Positions 8,736-14,058 of a DNA stretch of 14,058 bases are shown in pieces (position 1 is the first letter of the stretch; each line of letters opens with the position of its first letter). The stretch covers positions 1 to 14,058 of the forward strand of contig JAAYHT010000118.1 in NCBI GenBank assembly GCA_012735285.1, written 5' to 3'. This DNA comes from Clostridiales bacterium. GTDB taxonomy: Bacteria > Bacillota > Clostridia > Peptostreptococcales > Anaerovoracaceae. A model generated the notes under the pieces. The model was not told the origin of the DNA. It made no database searches and saw only the letters and a list, made by a program, of their open reading frames with translations. Position numbers and translations under genes: made by a program.

Positions 8736-9385
8736 AGAAATCCTCCTCTTTCACTTGTAGAGAGCTGTCTTTCTATATCCATGCTTATCTTATCCTCTGG
8801 CATGTCTGGTGGAATAAACAGGCATTGGCCTGTTGCTTTTGGCTTTTCCGGATACAGATTCCCTAGTTCCTCCATTGTCTTTAAAGATGCATATTTAAAA
8901 ACAGAATCTTCCTTGAACTTTTTACTTTGATACAATTCTCCCCACTTGCTGTCTCTGTTGATGGTACCGATTAGAATCTTTCCACCCTTTTTCACAACAC
9001 GAAAGATCTCGTTTAATATTCTTTCAGGCTTGTCGATAAACTCAATCACAGCCATTGATATGACAGCATCAAAGCTATTATCTTCGAATGTCATATCATG
9101 GGCATCCATGTTAATGAAATTTATATTTATTCCTTCTTCCTTAGCTTTATTCTCAGCAACTTTTAGCATCTCTTCAGACACGTCGATACCAGTCACATCC
9201 AAGCCCTTTTTTGCCAGCTTGATACTAAAATTACCAGTACCACAACCAACATCAAGAATACGCATGCCCTTTTCAGGTTTCAAAAGACTGAATGCAAGTT
9301 CTGTCTGAACCTGGTCAGCAAAGGAACCTATTTTAGTATCATACCAGCTATCATATAAGTTAGCTTCACTATCAAATATTTTCAT
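8714..9385 (-). CDS. Class I SAM-dependent methyltransferase
   Basis: The 223-residue protein has a complete Rossmann methyltransferase core: motif I LDVGCGTGN (residues 44-52), the acidic motif II residue Asp68 (VTGIDVS), Asp94 in the MDAHD segment, and motif IV-like FDAVISMAVIEFI (105-117). A post-motif strand GGKILIGTIN follows. This is the UbiE/Methyltransf_11 type, which modifies small molecules. The helical C-terminal part (about 150-223) would determine the substrate, which I cannot tell. GGAAG and GGAG motifs precede ATG 9385. The gene starts 25 bp after the ATPase gene and overlaps the thiamine-binding gene, so it is a true operon member under TPP control. Possible roles are methylation or demasking of a thiamin precursor or analogue, which is only inference. 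Confidence 0.85.
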   Translation of the reverse strand: MKIFDSEANLYDSWYDTKIGSFADQVQTELAFSLLKPEKGMRILDVGCGTGNFSIKLAKKGLDVTGIDVSEEMLKVAENKAKEEGININFINMDAHDMTFEDNSFDAVISMAVIEFIDKPERILNEIFRVVKKGGKILIGTINRDSKWGELYQSKKFKEDSVFKYASLKTMEELGNLYPEKPKATGQCLFIPPDMPEDKISMDIERQLSTSERGGFLCALWVK

Positions 9386-9410
9386 TGTTCTCCACTTCCT
9401 TTAAAAAATA

Positions 9411-10166
9411 TCAATTAGCAAATATTTCAAGAATATGTTTCTTTATATCATTAAACAACTCTGTAGTAGTAACCTCTTTATTCCTCGGCCTAGATAAAGG
9501 AATCTCTATCTCTTCCTTTATCTTGGCTGGCCTGTCTGAAAGGATATAGATCCTATCAGACAGGAGTATAGCTTCGTCAATATCATGAGTTATGAATAAA
9601 ACAGAACTATTAAGCTTTTTTAAGGTCCTAAGCAGCCAGTAGTGCATGTAGGACCTGGTGATGGCATCCAGGGCTGCAAAGGGCTCATCCAGCAGCATAA
9701 TGTCGCTTGAGAATAAATAAGTACGGAGCAAGGCAGCCCTCTGCCTCATTCCTCCTGAGAGCTGAAAGGGATATTTATCTTCAAAGCCATCCAAACCAAA
9801 GGTTTCAAAGTAGCCGGCTGCCTTCTCCCTGGCCTTCTTTTTGTCCTCGCCCCTAATTACAAGGGGCAGGCTTACATTATCTATTACCTTCAACCATGGT
9901 AATAAGAGGTCCTTTTGGTACATATAGCTTACCCTACCCGTCCTGCCGGTGTAGTCTTGTCCGTTGATTATAACCTGACCCTTATCGGGCAGCATAAGCC
10001 CAGATATTATATTGAAAATGGTACTTTTCCCGCTACCGCTAGCGCCTATCAATGATACAAACTCATTTTCCATTAGGTTAAGAGAAACATCTTCTAAAAC
10101 TAAATTGTCACCAAAGGACTTTCTTAAATTTTTAACTGTTAATTTTTCATTAGGGTAAGAAGTCAT
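9411..10166 (-). CDS. thiZ: ThiZ-like ABC transporter ATP-binding protein (thiamin pyrimidine precursor uptake)
   Basis: This ATPase of the nitrate/sulfonate/taurine (SsuB/TauB) class is 251 residues long from ATG 10166, chosen because AGAGG precedes it by 9 nt; an ATG at 10187 has no ribosome binding site. Numbered from 10187, the visible motifs are Walker A GASGSGKST (48-56), Q-loop Gln91, signature LSGGMRQR (143-150), Walker B IMLLDEP (163-169), D-loop ALD and the switch His201 (ITHD). The NLLLPW-like segment LLLPWLKVIDNV after the Q-loop is typical of this subclass. It energises import through the ThiX-like permease. It overlaps the end of the ThiY-like gene, so the two are translationally coupled. 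The substrate is assigned from the riboswitch and the ThiY partner, not from the ATPase itself. Confidence 0.88.
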   Translation of the reverse strand: MTSYPNEKLTVKNLRKSFGDNLVLEDVSLNLMENEFVSLIGASGSGKSTIFNIISGLMLPDKGQVIINGQDYTGRTGRVSYMYQKDLLLPWLKVIDNVSLPLVIRGEDKKKAREKAAGYFETFGLDGFEDKYPFQLSGGMRQRAALLRTYLFSSDIMLLDEPFAALDAITRSYMHYWLLRTLKKLNSSVLFITHDIDEAILLSDRIYILSDRPAKIKEEIEIPLSRPRNKEVTTTELFNDIKKHILEIFAN

Positions 10167-11136
10167 TAGTAAACGCCTCTTCTGCATTTAATTTTCTTTC
10201 AATAAGATTGTTTTCAAACATCCAGTCGCCAAATAGCTCCCATCTTTCCTTTTCCATTACTCCCCATCTATCGGTTCCTTTCATGTATTCACCTGCAAGG
10301 AATTTTTGGCTTGCTATCGCAAGTTCTTTGTCGATCTCGGGAACATTTTCCACTAGAATTTCAGCTGCTTCCTCTGGGTTATTAATTGCAAACCTATAAC
10401 CTTTTTCGGTTGCTCTTAGAAATCTCTTTACTAGTTCCGGATTATTATTAATTACATCCTCGCTTGTTACAATAACAGGAGTATAGAAATCCAGTTCTGG
10501 AACTAATTCCTGTAGCTTGATGAAATTAATAGGCTGGTTCTTAACTTCAGATGCTACACCGTCCCAACCGTAATAAATCCAAGCAAAGTCAACATCTTTC
10601 TGGGTTGCTCCAAAGAAGTCAGAAGTACCTATATTGACCATGGTGACCTTGGAAAAATCAGCTCCTGCCTTATCCATAAAACCTTTTAGTACAGCCTCTT
10701 CCATTTCTGAGCCCCAGCCGCCATATCTCTTTCCTTCGAAATCCTTTGGACTAGTAATATTCTTCTCCTTAGGGGATGCAAAACCAGAAGTATTATGCTG
10801 TATAATAGCTGCGATTGCTTTGACCGGTAATGGGTTTTCCGCTGTCCTAGCATAAGTCATCTGTTCCTGGTGGCTGATGCCGAATTCGCCCTTTCCTGCT
10901 GCAATTAAGTCAGCGCTTCCACCCTCTGAGGGCTGTTTAATATCAACAGCTAGGCCTTTATCTTCATAGTAGCCCTTTTCAATGGCAACATATAGGCCGG
11001 TGTGATTAGTATTGGGAACCCAATCTAAAAGCACCACTATCTCATCCAATTCATCTGTTTCAGTACTACCACAGCCTGTAAAAACAAAGGTTAGCAACAT
11101 AATTACTAGTAATATACTTGATAGTTTTCTTGTCAT
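10150..11136 (-). CDS. thiY: ThiY-like substrate-binding lipoprotein for HMP/formylaminopyrimidine
   Basis: The 328-residue protein has a lipoprotein signal (hydrophobic residues 8-19, then FTGC with lipid-acceptor Cys22). The mature part is an NMT1/THI5-like periplasmic-binding fold. It carries the family hallmark DWVPNTNHTGLYVAIEKGYY (39-58), followed by SGFASPKEKNITSPKDFEGK and GTSDFF. ThiY of the ThiXYZ system binds N-formyl-4-amino-5-aminomethyl-2-methylpyrimidine, a thiamin breakdown product, and related proteins bind HMP. I cannot separate these ligands by eye. AGGAGGT lies 7 nt before ATG 11136. It is the second gene of the operon, 17 bp after the permease gene. On the outer membrane face it would deliver the pyrimidine to the permease for salvage into thiamin. 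Confidence 0.9.
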   Translation of the reverse strand: MTRKLSSILLVIMLLTFVFTGCGSTETDELDEIVVLLDWVPNTNHTGLYVAIEKGYYEDKGLAVDIKQPSEGGSADLIAAGKGEFGISHQEQMTYARTAENPLPVKAIAAIIQHNTSGFASPKEKNITSPKDFEGKRYGGWGSEMEEAVLKGFMDKAGADFSKVTMVNIGTSDFFGATQKDVDFAWIYYGWDGVASEVKNQPINFIKLQELVPELDFYTPVIVTSEDVINNNPELVKRFLRATEKGYRFAINNPEEAAEILVENVPEIDKELAIASQKFLAGEYMKGTDRWGVMEKERWELFGDWMFENNLIERKLNAEEAFTNDFLP

Positions 11137-11153
11137 TATATAAACCTCCTAAT

Positions 11154-11927
11154 CTACTTTTTTTGCTCCACATATCTAAACCATGGCATAGATAAGTTTT
11201 GAATTATAGTTATTACCTTAAATAACAGCATGCTGAGGATTATAACCACTAGGGTTGCGGCAAAAACCTTGTCAACAGCAAAGGAATGCTTAACTCTGAC
11301 AATATAGAATCCTATGCCCTTGTCTCCCCCTAGCCACTCCCCTATAACTGCGCCCATAATGCTGTAGGTTGCCGCAATCCTTAATCCGGAAAACAACCCA
11401 ACCATGGATGCGGGTAGTTTTACAATCTTAAAAATCTGGGCTTTGCTTGCCCCCATTGATTTGAGGAGATTAATCATATCTAGGTCTACAGAGTTTAAGC
11501 CTTCTAATAGACTTATAATTATCGGGAAAAAACATACAAGTACAACCACGATAATTTTAGGTAGCATTCCAAAGCCAAACCATAAGATAAATAAAGGTGC
11601 AAGTATAATGATGGGAATGGTCTGAGATACAATTAAAAGGGGATATAAGGCTTTTTTAACAGCAGGGAATCTATCCATAGCCATGGCTAATATAAGGGAA
11701 AATATTATTGCTATTGCAAAACCAGTTAAAGCCTCTTGCAAGGTGACTAAAATATGCTCCTTCATATCGGGTATAGTTGTAACAAAAACTTTCAATACAT
11801 CTATAGGAGATGGCAGTATAAAGCGTGGAACAAGTCCACCTCTTACAACAGCCTCCCATACAGCAACTAGCAACAATACAAGTATTAACGGTATTAACTT
11901 ATTACTATTTTCCTTTTTTACTTTCAT
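11154..11927 (-). CDS. thiX: ThiX-like ABC transporter permease
   Basis: The 257-residue membrane protein belongs to the BPD_transp_1 (SsuC/TauC/ThiX) family. About six hydrophobic helices are visible, starting with LIPLILVLLLVAVWEAVV and ending with LVVIILSMLLFKVITII. The cytoplasmic EAA-like coupling loop reads LLKSMGASKAQIFKIVKLP (about residues 154-172), which contacts the ATPase. A GEWLGGDKGIG motif near residue 198 is typical of this subclass. AAGGGA lies shortly before ATG 11927. It is the first gene after the TPP riboswitch and terminator, so it is the direct target of that control. It forms the channel of the pyrimidine importer with the ThiY-like and ThiZ-like proteins. Confidence 0.9.
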   Translation of the reverse strand: MKVKKENSNKLIPLILVLLLVAVWEAVVRGGLVPRFILPSPIDVLKVFVTTIPDMKEHILVTLQEALTGFAIAIIFSLILAMAMDRFPAVKKALYPLLIVSQTIPIIILAPLFILWFGFGMLPKIIVVVLVCFFPIIISLLEGLNSVDLDMINLLKSMGASKAQIFKIVKLPASMVGLFSGLRIAATYSIMGAVIGEWLGGDKGIGFYIVRVKHSFAVDKVFAATLVVIILSMLLFKVITIIQNLSMPWFRYVEQKK

Positions 11928-11954
11928 CTTTATCCCTTAGTATTTACATAATTC

Positions 11955-11988
11955 AAAATCCCTTACCTGATAACAGATAAGGGATTTT
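11955..11988 (-). terminator. Riboswitch-controlled intrinsic terminator
   Basis: The transcript forms a 15-bp hairpin with one G-U pair (arms AAAATCCCTTATCTG and CAGGTAAGGGATTTT) and a 4-nt loop. The U-stretch is short and partly inside the stem. It lies between the TPP aptamer and the first start codon. The segment UAUCAGGU (from the loop edge into the 3' arm; plus 11965-11972) is the exact complement of aptamer bases ACCUGAUA (12037-12044), giving a ready antiterminator when TPP is absent. Confidence 0.85.
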
Positions 11989-12011
11989 ATAAATACGCCA
12001 CCATTTCCTAT

Positions 12012-12100
12012 ATTCTCCCTACGCCGGCATTATCCGTATCAGGTGTATGGGTCGGAATCTCCAGATTCCCTCTCAGCCGGTTCCCACCAGCTCCCCAGAT
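12012..12100 (-). ncRNA. TPP riboswitch aptamer (THI element)
   Basis: All conserved THI-box segments are present on the minus strand: GGGGAGC, then GGCTGAGAG, GACCC, ACCTGATACGGATAATGCCG and GCGTAGGGAGA. P1 pairs UCU with AGA. P2 pairs GCUGG with CCGGC. P3 is a short GGAAUC/GAUUCC stem with a UGGA loop. P5 is CGG-AUAAUG-CCG. Binding of thiamin pyrophosphate should allow the downstream hairpin to form and shut off the six-gene operon. The aptamer starts only a few bases after the predicted transcription start. Confidence 0.96.
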
Positions 12101-12114
12101 TTTTAGTTTTCTAA

Positions 12115-12143
12115 ATTATATTACACACAACTATTGTTGTCAA
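12115..12143 (-). promoter_or_regulatory. Consensus sigma-A-type promoter of the thiamin operon
   Basis: TTGACA (12138-12143) and TATAAT (12115-12120) are both perfect and separated by 17 bp. The predicted start near 12107 would put the riboswitch at the very 5' end of the RNA. It lies just after the stop codon of the small membrane-protein gene. Confidence 0.9.
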
Positions 12144-12149
12144 ACAAAA

Positions 12150-12707
12150 CTATAATATTATTTCTGAATCATAAATTACAGAACCTGCATCATCATAGGC
12201 CTTAAGCCCTGCAAATATCTGGCTAAATAATACTTCACTCTCATTCTCTCCTTGCCAGATAATATAAAACATATCCTCATAGAAGGTATCGCTGCTGTAA
12301 ACTTGAATTTCTCCCTCTGCATTTTTCACTTCTATATCAACCCGAGCAATTGAAGAATCATTGCGCATACCGTAAACAATCCAATTATTCCCTTCAGAGC
12401 GATAAGAGGTAAAAACGGGACGATCTTCATTATTGGGGACTCCATGGCCCGCTCCATAACGCCAAAACACACCTAAGGATCGTTTTATGGGCGAACACGA
12501 AATCATGCCCTCATAACGAGTAAGAAAGTATCGGCTGTTTCCATGATCAAAGCTGTGAACGATTTCCGACGGACCAAAATGTAGATCTCGCTCTGAAGCG
12601 TGTAGTGCCTGTACAGGTGAAAAATACAAGCCGTTTAGCTTCATGAACAAAAACAGAAGTACAACTATTATTACAAGATTCCGAATGGTCTTTTTTAATC
12701 TAGTCAT
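12150..12707 (-). CDS. Hypothetical membrane-anchored protein in the PadR/HAAS unit
   Basis: I do not recognise a named family. The 185-residue protein has a basic N-terminus, one hydrophobic segment (about residues 9-23, RNLVIIVVLLFLFMK) and a predicted extracytoplasmic domain of about 155 residues rich in aromatic residues and short beta-strands (SRYFLTRYEGMISC, NNWIVYGMRNDSS, VDIEVKNAEGEIQVYSSD, YIIWQGENESEVLF). AAGGTGG lies 5 nt before ATG 12707, and the start overlaps the end of the HAAS gene by 8 nt, so the two are translationally coupled. This suggests that the two membrane proteins act together, with the soluble domains outside the membrane. No intrinsic terminator follows it; the thiamin promoter starts immediately after. 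Confidence 0.8.
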   Translation of the reverse strand: MTRLKKTIRNLVIIVVLLFLFMKLNGLYFSPVQALHASERDLHFGPSEIVHSFDHGNSRYFLTRYEGMISCSPIKRSLGVFWRYGAGHGVPNNEDRPVFTSYRSEGNNWIVYGMRNDSSIARVDIEVKNAEGEIQVYSSDTFYEDMFYIIWQGENESEVLFSQIFAGLKAYDDAGSVIYDSEIIL

Positions 12708-13443
12708 TATAAGCCACCTTCCCTAGCGGAATTTCTACTTTAAAACAGCGTCCAGCGTAATCATATTCTAGGATCAGTTTTTCTTTGTCAAAAGGAAAAT
12801 CCTTAATAGATCTACGTCCACGTGTATAGAGACCTGCTGTACTTCGCCCGCTTCCTGTGAAATATATTTCTCCATCCTCATCTTTGAGTTCACCAAGATT
12901 ATTGAAGGACCAGCCATGCAAGCCTGAAAAGCTAAGATTATAGCTGGAATAAAGTACATGCAGGGTACCGTCTTTAGTCTGGACCACATCGGTAATACGA
13001 ATGCGTCTGTTATCCAGTTTTATGAGTTCATTGGGCTCCACATGGCGCACATAGGCTTCCTTAGGAATATCCCTTATCGGATGTTCGAACAAAATGGTCC
13101 ATCCACTAAGGAGCAACACAGGTATAAATTGCAAAACCACAATAACGCAGAGCAATACCAACACAATCCGACTGAAATACCATATATATCCCAAGACCGG
13201 ATTGTGCTGGCGGTTTAGTGCAATGCCAATTTCATCGGGATCTCCCATACGCTCCAAAGCAGCTTTCTCCGCCTCTTGCTGTGATAGTCCTTCCTCTTCC
13301 TGCAAAAACAGCACACTGTCCTCAATATGGCCTGCAAGCTCCTGTTCTATTTCATACCGGTCGGGAATAAAATGAACCCTCTTAACGACTTTTTTGATAG
13401 ACTCCCTAGTTGAAGAAGATTCCTGTCTTTTAGGCGATGGCAT
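12700..13443 (-). CDS. HAAS-domain (permease-prefix-like) membrane protein
   Basis: In this 247-residue protein, residues about 15-78 form a helical domain with the HAAS/DUF1700/permease-prefix pattern (YEIEQELAGHIEDSVLFLQE, GLSQQEAEKAALERMGDPDEI). One hydrophobic segment follows at about 88-116 (YFSRIVLVLLCVIVVLQFI). The remainder is a soluble, beta-rich C-terminal domain with no family I recognise (for example RIRITDVVQTKDGTLHVLYSS). HAAS domains are commonly encoded next to PadR repressors and are thought to transmit or modulate signals at the membrane. The start overlaps the end of the PadR gene by 14 nt. The ABC-type or permease module that often goes with this domain is missing, being replaced by the small partner downstream. 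Confidence 0.82.
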   Translation of the reverse strand: MPSPKRQESSSTRESIKKVVKRVHFIPDRYEIEQELAGHIEDSVLFLQEEEGLSQQEAEKAALERMGDPDEIGIALNRQHNPVLGYIWYFSRIVLVLLCVIVVLQFIPVLLLSGWTILFEHPIRDIPKEAYVRHVEPNELIKLDNRRIRITDVVQTKDGTLHVLYSSYNLSFSGLHGWSFNNLGELKDEDGEIYFTGSGRSTAGLYTRGRRSIKDFPFDKEKLILEYDYAGRCFKVEIPLGKVAYND

Positions 13444-13771
13444 TTACTTCACCGCCGATCACTTTATTCACTGCGAAGGAAAAACGCTCCCATTGGGCTT
13501 TTTCTTCTGCCAGCTGCTTAACGCCCTTTTTTGTTATAGTATAGTACCTCCGTTTCCGCCCGTCAGATTCTTTATAATATGATCTAATATAACCTTCATT
13601 TTCCAACTTGTGCAGCACCGGATACAATGTTCCTTCTTTGAATGAAAAGGTATTATCCGAACGTTCCTCAAGTATTTTTATAATTTCATAGCCATAGCAG
13701 TCCTGACTCTCCAACAAAGAAAGTAATAAAAGCGGTGTACTACCTCCTATAAGTCCTTTGTTTATAGCCAT
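13430..13771 (-). CDS. PadR-family transcriptional repressor
   Basis: The product is 113 residues from ATG 13771, chosen because GGAGGT lies 7 nt upstream; an upstream ATG at 13786 has no ribosome binding site. The N-terminus MAINKGLIGGSTPLLLLSLL is typical of the family. A winged helix follows: helix CYGYEIIKILEER, recognition region FKEGTLYPVLHKLENEGYI and wing GRKRRYYTITKKG. A short C-terminal helix (LAEEKAQWERFSFAVNKVIG) is the usual dimerisation part of the short PadR-s2 class. It probably represses its own three-gene unit through the palindrome over its promoter. The inducer is unknown. Confidence 0.92.
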   Translation of the reverse strand: MAINKGLIGGSTPLLLLSLLESQDCYGYEIIKILEERSDNTFSFKEGTLYPVLHKLENEGYIRSYYKESDGRKRRYYTITKKGVKQLAEEKAQWERFSFAVNKVIGGEVNAIA

Positions 13772-13807
13772 TTTGAATACCTCCATAACTTACATGGAAA
13801 AACTATG

Positions 13808-13846
13808 CATAGATTATCTAGGTATATGATACCTAGAGTATCTATG
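13808..13846. promoter_or_regulatory. Two-tier palindromic operator, probable PadR site
   Basis: There is a perfect inner inverted repeat TCTAGGTAT-ATG-ATACCTAGA (13817-13837), flanked symmetrically at 2 nt by a second perfect pair CATAGAT (13808-13814) and ATCTATG (13840-13846). The whole is 39 nt, symmetric about 13827. The centre coincides with the -10 box of the padR promoter. PadR proteins typically bind ATAC/GTAT-type dyads, and both core tetramers are present here. Confidence 0.85.
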
Positions 13847-13854
13847 TATGTCAA
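13826..13854 (-). promoter_or_regulatory. Promoter of the PadR-HAAS-membrane protein unit
   Basis: TTGACA (13849-13854) and TATCAT (13826-13831) are separated by 17 bp on the minus strand. The -10 box lies in the centre of the palindromic operator, so a bound repressor would block RNA polymerase directly. Confidence 0.82.
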
Positions 13855-13872
13855 GAAATAATTTCAAAATAT

Positions 13873-13901
13873 TTAAAATATATATAATTTGATAGTATAA
13901 T
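13873..13901 (+). promoter_or_regulatory. Probable promoter of the divergent plus-strand gene
   Basis: A perfect TATAAT (13896-13901) is preceded at 17 bp by TTAAAA, a weak -35 box. It lies 57 nt before the plus-strand start codon and outside the PadR palindrome, so this gene may not be under PadR control. Confidence 0.5.
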
Positions 13902-13958
13902 AGTCATAACTTAAACTGTCCTATTTTAAGTAAAGTTGAGCTTTAAGAGGAGGAGAAA

Positions 13959-14058
13959 ATGTTAAAGTTAAATTTAATTGATACAAGCAGCTTTAAACAA
14001 AGATCTAATGTAGATTTTATTTCCCAAGAAACAATAAAGAAAGTGATTGATTTTCATA
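13959..14058 (+). CDS. N-terminal fragment of plus-strand gene, possibly diaminopropionate ammonia-lyase
   Basis: ATG 13959 follows AGGAGGAG at 4-5 nt, and 33 codons remain open to the right edge (MLKLNLIDTSSFKQRSNVDF, then ISQETIKKVIDFH). The pattern of a short strand, a Phe-Ser/Leu-Ser turn and a helix ending in FH resembles the N-terminus of PLP-dependent diaminopropionate ammonia-lyases, where a KPTPL segment and the KDES-RFGLNAFK lysine site follow. Those diagnostic parts lie outside the window, so the product name is tentative. That a gene starts here is well supported. Confidence 0.6.
   Translation, partial: MLKLNLIDTSSFKQRSNVDFISQETIKKVIDFH

Noticed and set aside
11404..11940. Plus-strand and alternate-frame open frames over the permease gene
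   Set aside because: They overlap a clear ThiX-like permease with helices and a coupling loop, and have no ribosome binding sites.

Overview
The window reads as an AT-rich chromosomal segment of a low-GC Gram-positive bacterium, probably of class Clostridia. The evidence is a canonical TPP riboswitch ending in an intrinsic terminator, consensus sigma-A-type promoters with 17-bp spacers, strong AGGAGG-type ribosome binding sites, a ThiXYZ-type transporter with a lipoprotein binding subunit, and a PadR/HAAS pair. Every complete gene lies on the minus strand. Only the partial gene at the right edge is on the plus strand. I saw no rRNA, tRNA, CRISPR array or transposase gene.

Left third (1-7480, read leftwards): a membrane-anchored protein made of 15 tandem TPRs is followed, 68 bp later, by a very large secreted repeat protein of the filamentous-adhesin/beta-helix type. 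The large protein has a signal peptide, an acidic Asp/Gly/Pro/Ser-rich linker, a beta-sandwich-like domain and then long beta-helical repeats. Its frame breaks near 2791-2805. The first frame stops at 2730, while the -1 frame carries on with the same repeat architecture for about 930 codons to the left edge without a stop. The gene is therefore frameshifted (or the sequence has a 1-nt error) and is also truncated by the window.

Middle (7605-12143): a six-gene operon under a consensus promoter, a TPP riboswitch and a terminator. In transcription order it encodes a ThiX-like permease, a ThiY-like pyrimidine-binding lipoprotein, a ThiZ-like ATPase, a class I SAM methyltransferase, an MTH1187/YkoF-type thiamine-binding protein and a nucleotidyltransferase-fold protein. 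The first three form an importer for a thiamin pyrimidine precursor (HMP or formylaminopyrimidine). The fifth probably senses or carries thiamin. The methyltransferase and nucleotidyltransferase are unexplained members, tied in by tight spacing or overlapping ends. The operon ends inside a 12-bp perfect inverted repeat that may be a REP-like element.

Right part (12150-13854): a PadR-family repressor gene, a HAAS-type membrane protein gene and a small membrane-anchored protein gene, all with overlapping ends and expressed from one promoter whose -10 box sits inside a 39-nt two-tier palindrome, very likely the PadR operator. Diverging from it, at 13959, starts a plus-strand gene of which only 33 codons are visible. 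Its N-terminus faintly resembles diaminopropionate ammonia-lyase.
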